A stretch of 64,000 nt of DNA from Conexibacter sp. SYSU D00693 (GTDB lineage: Bacteria > Actinomycetota > Thermoleophilia > Solirubrobacterales > Solirubrobacteraceae). The translations under genes and the position numbers were made by a program. Below the pieces are notes generated by a model that made no database searches, had not been told where the DNA came from, and was given only the letters and a program-made list of their open reading frames with translations. The stretch lies in the NCBI RefSeq assembly GCF_017084525.1, contig NZ_CP070950.1, forward strand, positions 2,170,001-2,234,000, written 5' to 3'. Of this stretch, positions 16,218 to 24,312 are shown piece by piece (position 1 is the stretch's first letter; each line of letters opens with the position of its first letter).

Positions 16218-17096
16218 CTAGTGGAGGTTCGCCGTCTCCGGGAAGGCGGCGAGGAGGGTCGAGGTGAACGCGTAGTTGAAGACCCAGATCCCGACGAACG
16301 AGATCACCACGGCCTGGTTGACCGCGCGCCCCACGCCGGCCGAGCCGCCGCTGACGTTCATGCCCTTGTAGCAGCAGACGATCGCGACGATGAAGCCGAA
16401 CCCGGTGGTCTTCAGGACGCTGCCGAGCAGGTCCGGCAGCGAGAAGTTCGAGGCGAAGGTCGACAGGAACCCGGCGGTGGTCTCGCCGAACACGACGACC
16501 GCCGACAGCCACCCGCCGAACACGCCGAAGACGAGCGCGAGGATGTTCAGGAAGAACGTCATGACGCCCAGCGCGTAGAAGCGCGGGACGACGATCGTGC
16601 GCACCGCGTCGATGCCCATGACCGCCATCGCGTCGAGCTCGTCGCGGACCTTGCGCGCGCCGAGGTCGGCGCAGATCGCGGTGCCCGCCACGCCGGCGAC
16701 GACCATGGCGGTGATCCACGGCGCGAACTCGCGCACCGACGCCATGACGAAGAACGCGCCGAGGCGGTCGGTCGTGCCGAGCAGGCTGAGGAAGTTCGAC
16801 GCCTGCAGGCCGGGCGCGCTGAACCCGAAGAAGACCGTCGAGAACACCATCGGCACCAGGCAGCGCTGCAGCACGAGGTAGGCCTGGTCGATGACGTCCG
16901 GCACCCACGTGAACGGCGGGGTGAGCGACACGACGAGCACGCGGGCCGTGAGCAGCACCATCCCGGCGACCTGCTCCATCGCGCGCACGGGCGCGCCCAG
17001 CGCGTGGCGCACGCCGCCGTCGGCGGCGCCGCGCCGGGGACCGGCGGTCCTGCTTCGGGGGGCGGGCGACAGCGGCGCCCGGACGTCAACGGCCAC
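16218..17096 (-). CDS. MlaE/YrbE family ABC transporter permease (YrbEA position)
   Basis: 292 aa from GTG at 17096, preceded by a strong purine-rich ribosome site (GGGAGGAGGAGAGG in mRNA sense, about 5 bases upstream). After a Pro/Arg-rich head (1-35), the MlaE domain carries VREFAPWITAMVVAGVAGTA and the motif VRDELDAMAVMGIDAVRTIV. It is the first of the permease pair. A 138-bp gap separates it from the ATPase gene on the same strand, the largest gap within the run, so an internal promoter is possible. Confidence 0.9.
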   Translation of the reverse strand: MAVDVRAPLSPAPRSRTAGPRRGAADGGVRHALGAPVRAMEQVAGMVLLTARVLVVSLTPPFTWVPDVIDQAYLVLQRCLVPMVFSTVFFGFSAPGLQASNFLSLLGTTDRLGAFFVMASVREFAPWITAMVVAGVAGTAICADLGARKVRDELDAMAVMGIDAVRTIVVPRFYALGVMTFFLNILALVFGVFGGWLSAVVVFGETTAGFLSTFASNFSLPDLLGSVLKTTGFGFIVAIVCCYKGMNVSGGSAGVGRAVNQAVVISFVGIWVFNYAFTSTLLAAFPETANLH

Positions 17097-17234
17097 GTGC
17101 CTCTCCTCCTCCCTGCGTCTGACCCGGCACGGGTGCGGTGAGCTGACCTGGTGCGATGCTCTCCGGGCCGGTGTGACCGGGCAATCCTCCGGCGGGGGTC
17201 ACCCATGCCCCCCTTCGGGCACACGTGCCGTGCA
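17097..17234 (-). other. 138-bp gap between ATPase and permease genes
   Basis: Same-strand spacer inside the mce run. Near the ATPase stop there are short stems (GCCC/GGGC with a small loop at 17208-17220; GGCAC/GTGCC at 17218-17229), and the permease ribosome site lies at 17101-17114. The stems are too short for a confident terminator and have no T-run. I see no open reading frame with coding character. It could hold an internal promoter or a processing site. Confidence 0.4.
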
Positions 17235-17993
17235 TCAGCCCATGCCGAGCGGGCCGACCGTCGCGCCCGCCAGGAACTGGCGGACGAACGGGTCCTCGGA
17301 GGCGAACATCGCCTCGCCGGGACCCGCGTCGACGATGCGGCCCTGCCAGAGGACCGCGACGTGCTGGCCCAACCGGCGGGCCGACGCGATGTCGTGGGTG
17401 ATGACGACGTACGTCCCGCCCTGCTCGGCGTGGACGTCGAGGATCAGGTCGCACAGCAGCGCGGTGCGCACCGGGTCCAGCCCGGAGTCGGGCTCGTCGA
17501 AGAGGACGATGTCGGGGTCGAGCACGAGCGCCCGCGCGAAGCCCGCGCGCTTGCGCATCCCGCCCGACAGCTCGCTGGGCAGCCGGTCGCCCGCGCCGGC
17601 GAGGCCGACGTCCTCGAGCCGGCGCTCGACGATCTCCGTCACCTCGTGCTCGCGCAGGTCGGTGTGCTGGCGCAGCGGGAAGGCGACGTTGTCGAAGACG
17701 TCCATCGACCCGTAGAGCGCGCCGTCCTGGAAGAGCAGGCCGAAGCGCCGGCGCAGCTCGAGCAGCCGGTCCATCGTCATCGACCCGACCGACTCGCCGT
17801 GGACCAGCACGTCGCCCTGGTCGCCGAACAGCAGGCCGATGAGGTGCTTGAGCAGGACGGACTTGCCGGTGCCCGACGGCCCGAGGACGACCGTGATCTG
17901 GCCCTCGGGGATCTCGAGGTCGACGCCCGCGAGCACCGGCACCGGGCCGAAGCGCTTGTGCAGGTCGACGACCTCGATCGCCGGGGCGGCCAT
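17235..17993 (-). CDS. MlaF/Mkl-type ABC transporter ATP-binding protein
   Basis: 252 aa. Complete ATPase: Walker A GPSGTGKS (38-45), Q-loop Gln89 in LLFQDGALYGSMDVFDNVAF, signature LSGGMRKRAGFARAL (142-156), Walker B DIVLFDEPDSGLDP (161-174), H-loop in VITHDIASARRLG. The sequence around FQDGALYGSMTV-like positions is typical of MlaF/Mkl ATPases that power Mce systems. In mycobacteria the ATPase gene (mkl/mceG) lies away from mce loci; here it is directly upstream. Its start overlaps the preceding F420 oxidoreductase stop (ATGA). Confidence 0.92.
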   Translation of the reverse strand: MAAPAIEVVDLHKRFGPVPVLAGVDLEIPEGQITVVLGPSGTGKSVLLKHLIGLLFGDQGDVLVHGESVGSMTMDRLLELRRRFGLLFQDGALYGSMDVFDNVAFPLRQHTDLREHEVTEIVERRLEDVGLAGAGDRLPSELSGGMRKRAGFARALVLDPDIVLFDEPDSGLDPVRTALLCDLILDVHAEQGGTYVVITHDIASARRLGQHVAVLWQGRIVDAGPGEAMFASEDPFVRQFLAGATVGPLGMG

Positions 17994-18694
17994 CAGGCCG
18001 CGCTCGAGGCGGGGACGCCCAGGCCGCGCAGGGCGATCCCGGCGCGGACCTTGTGACGCACGTTGACCGAGATCACCAGCGGCGTGAGCGCCTCGAGGCT
18101 GTGGGCGAGCGTCAGCGTCCCGCAGGCCACCGGCCGGAGTCCCGGCACGCGCCCCACGACCTGCGCCACCACGTCCAGCGCGCCGGCGTCGTCGCCGCAG
18201 AGCAGGACGTCCTCGTCGAGCTCGTGGTCGAGGTCGGCGAGCGACGCCGCGGCGACCGAGTGCAGGCCGGCGACGACCTCGACGCGGGCGGGCAGCAGCT
18301 CGCGCGCCTGCTCGGCCGCCGAGCCCTGCGGGACGCCGAGCAGCCGGGTGGGACGGCCGCCGACGGCGGTCGCCAGCGGCACGGTCGTGTCGAGCACGAC
18401 CTGCCCGTCCTCGACGACCTTCGCGAGGCGCTTGAGCGTCGCGGCGTGCGCCGCGAACGGCACCGCGAGGACGACGAGGGCGGCGCCCGCGACGGCCTCC
18501 TCGTTGCGGGCGCCGACGACGTCGGCGCCCGGGACGGCGTCGGCGACCTCGACCGCCTTGGTGACCGCGGCGGCCGGGTCGCGCGAGCCCAGGCGCACGG
18601 CCAGGCCCGCGGCGGCCAGCCGCAGGGCCAGGCCGTGGCCGAGCGCGCCCGTGCCGCCGGCGACGGCGACCGTCTCCCCACGCGGCGCGGGCAT
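17993..18694 (-). CDS. npdG: F420H2:NADP oxidoreductase (NpdG/Fno family)
   Basis: 233 aa. N-terminal Rossmann motif VAVAGGTGALGHGLALRLAAAG, NADP-type continuation RLGSRDP, then the family's VVLAVPFAAHAATLKRL and a C-terminal domain with ALTPLVISVNVRHKVRAGIALRGLG, which closely matches Fno/NpdG. The enzyme passes hydride between NADPH and coenzyme F420. Here it can supply F420H2 (or take it up) for the LLM-type enzyme encoded three genes upstream. Overlaps the ATPase gene by 4 bases and is one base from the SnoaL-like gene. Confidence 0.85.
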   Translation of the reverse strand: MPAPRGETVAVAGGTGALGHGLALRLAAAGLAVRLGSRDPAAAVTKAVEVADAVPGADVVGARNEEAVAGAALVVLAVPFAAHAATLKRLAKVVEDGQVVLDTTVPLATAVGGRPTRLLGVPQGSAAEQARELLPARVEVVAGLHSVAAASLADLDHELDEDVLLCGDDAGALDVVAQVVGRVPGLRPVACGTLTLAHSLEALTPLVISVNVRHKVRAGIALRGLGVPASSAA

Positions 18695-18695
18695 C

Positions 18696-19103
18696 TCAGC
18701 CGGCGGTGGTGAGGACGACGGGCTGGCTGCCGAAGCGCGGCGCCATGGCGTTCTGGATCGCGACGACGCCCGTGAGCGGGCGGACCAGCACGCGGAACTC
18801 GGAGATGAGCCCGTCGTCGTCGAAGGTCAGCAGGTCGATGCCCTGCAGGTCGCGGTCGCCGATGCGCGCCTCGAAGACGATGGCCACCTGGTCGCCGCCC
18901 GCCAGCTCGGCGGTGAAGCGGAGGTCCTCGAAGACCTCGAGGATGTTGGCCAGCACGTGCCCGGCGGCGTCGCGGCCGACGAACGGCTTGGGCGTCACCG
19001 GGCTGTGGAAGGTGATGTCGGGCGCGAGGGTCGCCTTGACCGCCTCGGGGTCGCCCGCCTCCATCGCGGCGCGGTAGGCGGCATGGACGTCGGTCTGCTG
19101 CAT
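18696..19103 (-). CDS. SnoaL-like / nuclear transport factor 2 fold protein
   Basis: 135 aa, a single NTF2-like cone domain: an N-terminal helix (DVHAAYRAAMEAGDPEAVKATLAPDI), the FHSPVTPKPFVGRDAAGHVL segment and the beta-sheet with VAIVFEARIGDRDLQGIDLLTFDDDGLISEFRVLVRP. Members are isomerases, cyclases, hydratases or ligand binders; ketosteroid isomerase shares the fold. Its place inside an oxidation/import operon suggests action on a pathway intermediate, but no catalytic pair can be assigned safely. Confidence 0.7.
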   Translation of the reverse strand: MQQTDVHAAYRAAMEAGDPEAVKATLAPDITFHSPVTPKPFVGRDAAGHVLANILEVFEDLRFTAELAGGDQVAIVFEARIGDRDLQGIDLLTFDDDGLISEFRVLVRPLTGVVAIQNAMAPRFGSQPVVLTTAG

Positions 19104-19127
19104 GGTCGGCTCCTGTCGTGGTGAGGG

Positions 19128-20303
19128 TCAGGCGACGCGGACGGCGGCGTCGCGGACGTCGGGCGCGGCGTCGATGCCCGCGGTGAGCGTCCCGACGACC
19201 TGGCCGTCGCGGACGAAGCACGCGGCGAAGGCGCCGTCCGCGCGCTCCTCCACCACGGAGGCGCGCCCGTCGGTGCTCGTCCCGGCGAAGCGCACGACGA
19301 GGTCGTCGCCCAGGTCGCTCCAGAAGGTCGGCTGCTCGCGGAAGGGCTGCGGGTCGCCGAGCATCCCGCGGGCGGCGGCGCGGCCCTGGGCGGCGGCGAC
19401 CTCCCAGTGCTCGATGCGTGCGCGCCCGCCGTGCAGGACGGAGTCCCACTCGCAGGCGTCGCCCGCGGCGAACAGCCCGTCGGCGCCCTCGACGCGCAGC
19501 GCGGCGTCGCAGCGGATGCCGCCGGTCTCCCCGAGCGCCAGCCCGGCGGCGCGGGCGAGCGTCACGTCGGGCGTGGCGCCGATGCCGGCGACGACGAGCT
19601 GGGCGGCCAGGAGGCGGCCGTCGGCGAGCCGCACGCCGGCGACGCGCTCGTCGCCCTCGAGCGCGACGACCTCGGCGCGTGGGTGGAAGGTGATGCCGCG
19701 CGCCTCGAGCAGGCGCGCCAGCCGGGTGCCCAGGCCCGCGCCGAGGTGGGTCTCGAAGGGCGCGGACTCGAGCAGGACGACGTGCGGGCGCAGCCCCTGG
19801 GCGGCGAGCGTCGCGGCGACCTCGCAGCCGACGTACGAGCCGCCGACGAGCACGACGTCGCGCACGCCGTCCTCGAGCTCCCGGCGCACGGCGGCGGCGT
19901 TGGCCGGCGCGCGCAGGTGGTGGACGCCCGCGAGGTCGGCGCCGGGGCAGCGCAGCCGGCGCACCATCGCGCCGGTGGCCAGCAGCGCGGTGCCGTAGCG
20001 CACGGTGCGCCGGTCGGCGAGCGTGGCGGTGCGCTCCACGGGGTCCAGCCGGAGCACCGGCGCGCGCGTGGCGAGCTCGATGCCCTGCTCGGCGTACCAG
20101 CCGGCGGGACGCAGGGCGAGCTCGTCCGCGGCGACCTCCCCGGCCAGGCAGCCCTTGGAGACCGCGGTGCGGTCGTAGGGCGCGTCGAGCTCGCGGGTGA
20201 CGAGCAGGACCCGCCCCTGCGCGCCGCGCTCGCGCAGCTCCTGCGCGCAGGACAGGCCGGCGATGCCGCCGCCGACGACGAGGTGGTCGACCTCGAGGTC
20301 CAT
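19128..20303 (-). CDS. FAD-dependent ferredoxin/rubredoxin reductase-like oxidoreductase
   Basis: 391 aa from ATG at 20303 (ATGA overlap with the rubredoxin stop). Two dinucleotide folds: FAD site VVGGGIAGLSC at about 9-19, NAD(P) site VLVGGSYVGCEVAATL at about 145, and the late FAD motif LFAAGDACEW. The C-terminal reductase domain (FWSDLGDDLVVRFAG) matches ferredoxin reductases of oxygenase systems. Encoded directly after a rubredoxin, so it most likely feeds electrons from NAD(P)H to that protein. No P450 or AlkB-type oxygenase is encoded next to it. Confidence 0.82.
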   Translation of the reverse strand: MDLEVDHLVVGGGIAGLSCAQELRERGAQGRVLLVTRELDAPYDRTAVSKGCLAGEVAADELALRPAGWYAEQGIELATRAPVLRLDPVERTATLADRRTVRYGTALLATGAMVRRLRCPGADLAGVHHLRAPANAAAVRRELEDGVRDVVLVGGSYVGCEVAATLAAQGLRPHVVLLESAPFETHLGAGLGTRLARLLEARGITFHPRAEVVALEGDERVAGVRLADGRLLAAQLVVAGIGATPDVTLARAAGLALGETGGIRCDAALRVEGADGLFAAGDACEWDSVLHGGRARIEHWEVAAAQGRAAARGMLGDPQPFREQPTFWSDLGDDLVVRFAGTSTDGRASVVEERADGAFAACFVRDGQVVGTLTAGIDAAPDVRDAAVRVA

Positions 20304-20479
20304 CAGTCGAAGGGCTCGAACTCGGACTTGCGCGCGCCGCACACGGGGCAGATCCAGCTCTCCGGGATGTCCTCGAAGGCGGTGCCCGGCGGGATGCCGC
20401 CGTCCGGGTCGCCCTCCTCGGGGTCGTAGACCATCCCGCAGGGGACGCAGATCCAGCGCTGGGCGGTGGCGACGCTCAT
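20303..20479 (-). CDS. Rubredoxin
   Basis: 58 aa, the usual size. The FeS4 ligands are Cys11 and Cys14 ([10 protein letters not shown]) and Cys44 and Cys47 ([13 protein letters not shown]), with the family's acidic middle [25 protein letters not shown] at 20479 overlaps the upstream LLM gene stop, and its own stop overlaps the reductase start. The small one-electron carrier probably links the reductase to an oxygenase or to the flavin enzymes of the operon. Confidence 0.93.
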   Translation of the reverse strand: MSVATAQRWICVPCGMVYDPEEGDPDGGIPPGTAFEDIPESWICPVCGARKSEFEPFD

Positions 20480-21543
20480 GCGGCCAGGCGCTCCTGGTCG
20501 GACGCGGCGGGCTCGAGCGCCTCGGCCACGAGGCGCAGCTGCTCGAGGCGGCCGTCCAGGTCGTCGGCGTACGGCGTGATGATCACCGTGTCGACGCCGG
20601 CGTCGCGGTACACCGCCAGCCGCTCGCGGACGTGCTCGAGCGGGCCGGCGAGCGTCACCTGGTCGATGAGCTCGTCGGGGAGCGCAGCGGCCGCCTCGGC
20701 CTTGCGCCCGGACAGGTAGAGCTCCTGGACCCGGGCGGCCTCCTCGGCGAAGCCGTAGCGCCCGACCGTCGCCGCGTAGAAGTTCTTCTCGCGCGAGCCC
20801 ATGCCGCCCACGTACAGGGCGACGAAGTCGCGCATGAGGTCGCGGGCGTGGTCGAGGTCGGCGGTCACGCACGCGTTGACCGACGGGCAGATGCGGAAGC
20901 CGTCGAGGGTGCGCCCGCCGCGGGCCGCGCCCTCCTCGAGGTGGGCGCGGAAGGCGCCGACGTGCTCGGGCGAGAAGAGCATCGGGATCCAGCCGTCGGC
21001 GATCTCGCCCGCCAGCGCCGTGTTGCGCGGGCCGACCGCCGCCAGCATGATCGGCAGCGGGTCCTGCACCGGCGCGATCGTCAGCTTGAGCGGCTTGCCG
21101 GGGCCGTCGGGCAGCGGCAGCCGCAGGACCTCGCCGTCGAGCTCGACACGCTCGCGGCGCAGCGCCCGGCGCACGACCTCGACGTACTCGCGCGTGCGCT
21201 GCAGCTGGCGGCCGAAGGGCTGGCCGTGCCAGCCCTCGGCGACCTGCGGGCCCGACGAGCCGAGGCCGAGCTGCATCCGCCCGCCCGAGAGCCCGTCGAG
21301 CGTCGCCACGGTCATGGCGGTCATCGCCGGCGTGCGGCCGGGCATCTGGAAGATCGCCGAGCCCAGGCGGATCGTCGAGGTCTGCGCGGCCAGCCACGCG
21401 AGGACCGTGGCCGCGTCCGAGCCGTAGGCCTCCGCGGTCCAGATCGAGTCGTAGCCGAGGCGCTCGGCCTCCTGGGCGATGACCCGCTGGTCCTCGGCGC
21501 TGAGGCCCAGGCCCCAGTAGCCGAGCTGGACCCCGAGCTTCAC
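20476..21543 (-). CDS. LLM-class F420-dependent oxidoreductase
   Basis: 355 aa from GTG at 21543 (GTGA overlap with the hydrolase stop). The luciferase-like barrel begins [20 protein letters not shown] and contains [33 protein letters not shown]-like strand, [20 protein letters not shown] and [13 protein letters not shown], features of the F420-using branch seen in actinobacteria. Substrates range from sugars and mycolates to aromatic nitro compounds; none can be assigned here. The nearby F420:NADP oxidoreductase gene supports F420 over FMN. Confidence 0.82.
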   Translation of the reverse strand: MKLGVQLGYWGLGLSAEDQRVIAQEAERLGYDSIWTAEAYGSDAATVLAWLAAQTSTIRLGSAIFQMPGRTPAMTAMTVATLDGLSGGRMQLGLGSSGPQVAEGWHGQPFGRQLQRTREYVEVVRRALRRERVELDGEVLRLPLPDGPGKPLKLTIAPVQDPLPIMLAAVGPRNTALAGEIADGWIPMLFSPEHVGAFRAHLEEGAARGGRTLDGFRICPSVNACVTADLDHARDLMRDFVALYVGGMGSREKNFYAATVGRYGFAEEAARVQELYLSGRKAEAAAALPDELIDQVTLAGPLEHVRERLAVYRDAGVDTVIITPYADDLDGRLEQLRLVAEALEPAASDQERLAA

Positions 21544-22619
21544 GCCGTCGCCCCCGCGCGCTGGCGCGCGCCGTCGAGCGCCGCGGCGCCGGAGGCCTCC
21601 GCCGGCGCGGGCGGCGCCGGCACGTAGGCGGGCAGGTCCTCGTCGGGCCAGCTCTGCCACGGGAACGCGCCGCGCGCCTTGTCGGCGGCGTACCGGGCGC
21701 GGCCGTGGGCGTTGTGCATGTGCCAGACGGCGTGCAGCGAGAACGGCACCGGCGAGATCCACAGGCCGTTGGGGATCGGGTCCAGCGGCACCGGGTCGTC
21801 GAGGACGACCTCGGCGGCGACGTAGCCCTCGCCGTCGTCGTAGTCCAGGCGGGCGAGCACCGTGCCGTCGCGCTCGACGACCTGCGTCTCGCCGACGTAG
21901 AGCGTGCGGTACGGCACGCCCGGCATGAGCGGCGAGCCGCTGCGGACCTCGCCGACGTGCTGGGCGATGGCGACGGGCGCGCCGACGGCGCGCGCGAGGC
22001 GGCCGGGCATGTCGCGGGCGACGGCGAGGTTGTACTGGTGGTCGCGCGAGAACCAGCCCCGCACGAGCGGCCAGTCGGGGTAGGACCACCAGCAGCTGCC
22101 GCCCAGGACGGCGCGGACCTTGCCGCGCAGCCGGCGCGCGGTCCGCGACCGGTTGAACTCGAAGCCCATCGCGGTGCCGACCGCCCCGAGGGCCGCGGTC
22201 GAGAAGAGGCCGTCGTCGGTGCCGGCCGTGCAGTACGCGTTGTCCCACAGCGACGGCTGGTCTTTGTCGTGCAGGTGCGCGGCGCCGTCGGGCTCGGCCA
22301 GCACGTAGGTGCCGCGCACGTCGGCGCCCCGCTTGGCCAGGAAGCCGCCGCCGATGGTGCAGCCCAGGTCCCGGGCCAGGCCCGTGAGCAGCTCGAACGG
22401 GTCGCCGGCGACGGGCCGCGGCACGTGGCGGACCTTCGCGCTGAACGCGCTGGGCGACGTGATGCCCTCCGGCAGCAGCACCACGTCGGGCGCGTGCTCG
22501 CGGTGGGCCTGGCGGACGAGGTCGGAGACGCGGCGCAGGTTGCGCTCGACCTCCCCCACCTCGAGACGCGGCTGGACGGCGGCGACCTTGATGGTCGCCG
22601 GCTCGGTCTTCGGGCTCAT
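21540..22619 (-). CDS. Carbon-nitrogen hydrolase (nitrilase superfamily)
   Basis: 359 aa from ATG at 22619 with a strong ribosome site (AGGAGGAGCACCC before it). The catalytic triad is visible: Glu51 (LLPEGIT), Lys119 ([11 protein letters not shown]) and Cys176 ([11 protein letters not shown]). It therefore should cleave a nitrile or amide C-N bond through a thioester. The C-terminal ~60 residues (from about 300) form an extra, Pro/Ala-rich tail. Its position between two oxidoreductase genes suggests the pathway substrate carries an amide or nitrile, or that the enzyme releases ammonia from an intermediate. Confidence 0.82.
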   Translation of the reverse strand: MSPKTEPATIKVAAVQPRLEVGEVERNLRRVSDLVRQAHREHAPDVVLLPEGITSPSAFSAKVRHVPRPVAGDPFELLTGLARDLGCTIGGGFLAKRGADVRGTYVLAEPDGAAHLHDKDQPSLWDNAYCTAGTDDGLFSTAALGAVGTAMGFEFNRSRTARRLRGKVRAVLGGSCWWSYPDWPLVRGWFSRDHQYNLAVARDMPGRLARAVGAPVAIAQHVGEVRSGSPLMPGVPYRTLYVGETQVVERDGTVLARLDYDDGEGYVAAEVVLDDPVPLDPIPNGLWISPVPFSLHAVWHMHNAHGRARYAADKARGAFPWQSWPDEDLPAYVPAPPAPAEASGAAALDGARQRAGATA

Positions 22620-22635
22620 GGGTGCTCCTCCTGGG

Positions 22636-24195
22636 CTAGGCGGCGGCCGGCTCGGCGGGGCGCTTGGCGCGGGCGGCCCGCCGGCGCGGCGGGTCGGCGG
22701 CGGGCGGCGCCGGCGGCGTGACGGTGGCGCCGAGCGACACGGGCCGCTGGGCGCTGACGGCGGGCGTGCCGTCGCCGGAGGCGCCGAAGGCCACCGACGG
22801 CGACCAGCCGCCCCGGCCCCAGCGGTTCCAGCGCCCGGCACCGGCGCGACGGCCGGCGCGCAGCGCGGCGAGGTCGCGGTGCATCTGCAGGTCCAGGCGC
22901 ACGTCGTCGAGCGCCTCGCCGACGAGCGCCACCCGGTCGGCCCCACGGCGGAAGAACGCGCGCAGGAACCAGCGGACCTGGCGGCCCGGGTGGAAGACGT
23001 GGTGGGGCATCCGCGTGCGGGCGAAGACGTCGGCCACCTCGTCGGCGAGGTCCTGGTCCTTCGCGGCCTGGCGGTAGAACTCGGTCTCGAGCTGGTTGGG
23101 CGGGTGGATGCGCGTGTGCTTGCGCCCGAGGTAGAACGTCGGGATGCACTCGGCGTCGCGCTCGAGCTCCCATGCGTAGAGCCGGCGGTCCAGCCAGCGC
23201 GGGTGGTCCAGGGCCTCGGCGGCGACCTCGCCGAGCCGGCGCCCGAAGCGCAGGGCGTCGCGGATGCCCTGGGCGACGACCGGGTCCTTGAAGTGGCCGG
23301 CGTCGCCGACGAGCGCCCAGCCGGGCCCGCTCGAGACGCGGAAGAACGCCTGGGTGTCGGCCGTGGAGCGCAACGGCCCCTCCTTCTCGCAGCCCTCGAG
23401 GCGCCGGCGCAGCGGCTCGTTGAGCGAGAGCTTGTGCTCCCACATCCCCTCGGGGTCCTTGCGGAACCGGGAGATGTCCTCCTTGGGCGGCATGAACAGC
23501 GCCAGCCCGCCGTCCTGGTCGGTCGGGAACCACATCCCGAGGGTGTCGCCGACGCGCCACTGGATGATCGCGTCGCGCTTGACCGGGCCGTCGGGGTCGG
23601 CGACCGCCGGGTCGCGGAGGTAGTGGAAGGCCAACCCGCGCCCGTTCTCGGCGGTGCGGTAGGTCTGGGCGCCGAGCATGTCGGCCATCTGCGAGCGCCG
23701 GCCGTCGGCGCCGACCACGAGCTTCGCGCGGATCTCGCGCTCCTCGCCGTCGGGGTCGCGGTAGACGACGCCGGCCGCGCGGCCGCCCGCCCACAGGACC
23801 TGGGTGACCGTGCACCTCTCGCGCACGTCGGCGCCGGCCTCGCGCGCGGTCTCGACCAGCGCGAGGTCCATGCCGGGCCGCCGGACGCAGAGCCCGTAGT
23901 CGATGCCCTCGACCGGGGTGTACGCGCCGCGCGGGTGGAAGCCGGCGCCGGAGATCTGGGTGTAGGGCAGCTTCGGCGCACCCGTGGCCAGCAGCCGCTC
24001 GAGGGCGCCGGAGCGCTTGAACTCCGCCACGCACCCCGCGAAGAGCAGGTGGGTCGAGAGGGTGTCCGAGGGGAACGACGCACGGTCGAGCGCGACGACG
24101 CGCTTGCCGCGCCGGGCCAGGGCGATCGCGGTCGCCGACCCTGCGGGCCGCGCCCCGACCACCACCACGTCCACCTGCTCCGTCTGCCGCTGCAT
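22636..24195 (-). CDS. FAD-dependent monooxygenase/dehydrogenase (PHBH-type fold)
   Basis: 519 aa. FAD-binding motif VVVVGARPAGSATAIAL (10-26), the DG motif LVVGADGRRSQMADML at about 160, and GWALVGDAGHFKDPVVAQG near 300, as in aromatic hydroxylases and geranylgeranyl reductase relatives. A His/Arg-rich C-terminal part and a Pro/Ala tail (470-519) are extra. First gene of the minus-strand run, with an AGGAGGAGCG ribosome site. The 30-bp element at 24269-24298 lies 73 bases before its start, so it is probably the promoter-proximal target of the GAF/LuxR regulator. Confidence 0.8.
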   Translation of the reverse strand: MQRQTEQVDVVVVGARPAGSATAIALARRGKRVVALDRASFPSDTLSTHLLFAGCVAEFKRSGALERLLATGAPKLPYTQISGAGFHPRGAYTPVEGIDYGLCVRRPGMDLALVETAREAGADVRERCTVTQVLWAGGRAAGVVYRDPDGEEREIRAKLVVGADGRRSQMADMLGAQTYRTAENGRGLAFHYLRDPAVADPDGPVKRDAIIQWRVGDTLGMWFPTDQDGGLALFMPPKEDISRFRKDPEGMWEHKLSLNEPLRRRLEGCEKEGPLRSTADTQAFFRVSSGPGWALVGDAGHFKDPVVAQGIRDALRFGRRLGEVAAEALDHPRWLDRRLYAWELERDAECIPTFYLGRKHTRIHPPNQLETEFYRQAAKDQDLADEVADVFARTRMPHHVFHPGRQVRWFLRAFFRRGADRVALVGEALDDVRLDLQMHRDLAALRAGRRAGAGRWNRWGRGGWSPSVAFGASGDGTPAVSAQRPVSLGATVTPPAPPAADPPRRRAARAKRPAEPAAA

Positions 24196-24268
24196 CGCTC
24201 CTCCTGGGATCGCTCTTCGACCTCGTGCAGCGAGGCTCCCAGGGCGGCGAGGCGGCGGAAATCCTCTT

Positions 24269-24298
24269 GGGGGACAACCCGTTCCCCCGTTCGGACCG
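24269..24298 (-). promoter_or_regulatory. 30-bp operator-like element, copy 1 (before the monooxygenase run)
   Basis: Read on the minus strand it matches copy 2 (25632-25661) at 29 of 30 positions. Its core is GGGGGA-N8-TCCCCC, a 20-bp dyad, preceded by CGGTCCGAAC. Orientation towards the gene it precedes is the same in both copies. It sits 73 bases upstream of the monooxygenase ATG and just past the regulator gene's 3' end. It is likely the binding site of the GAF/LuxR protein encoded between the copies (inference). Confidence 0.8.
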
Positions 24299-24312
24299 CG
24301 GGCGGCGGGGCG

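Noticed and set aside
17097-17234. A riboswitch in the ATPase-permease gap (fragments such as GCCCGAAGG and GGAGAG)
   Set aside because: The fragments are in the wrong order for a glycine riboswitch and the stems are too short; no other class fits.
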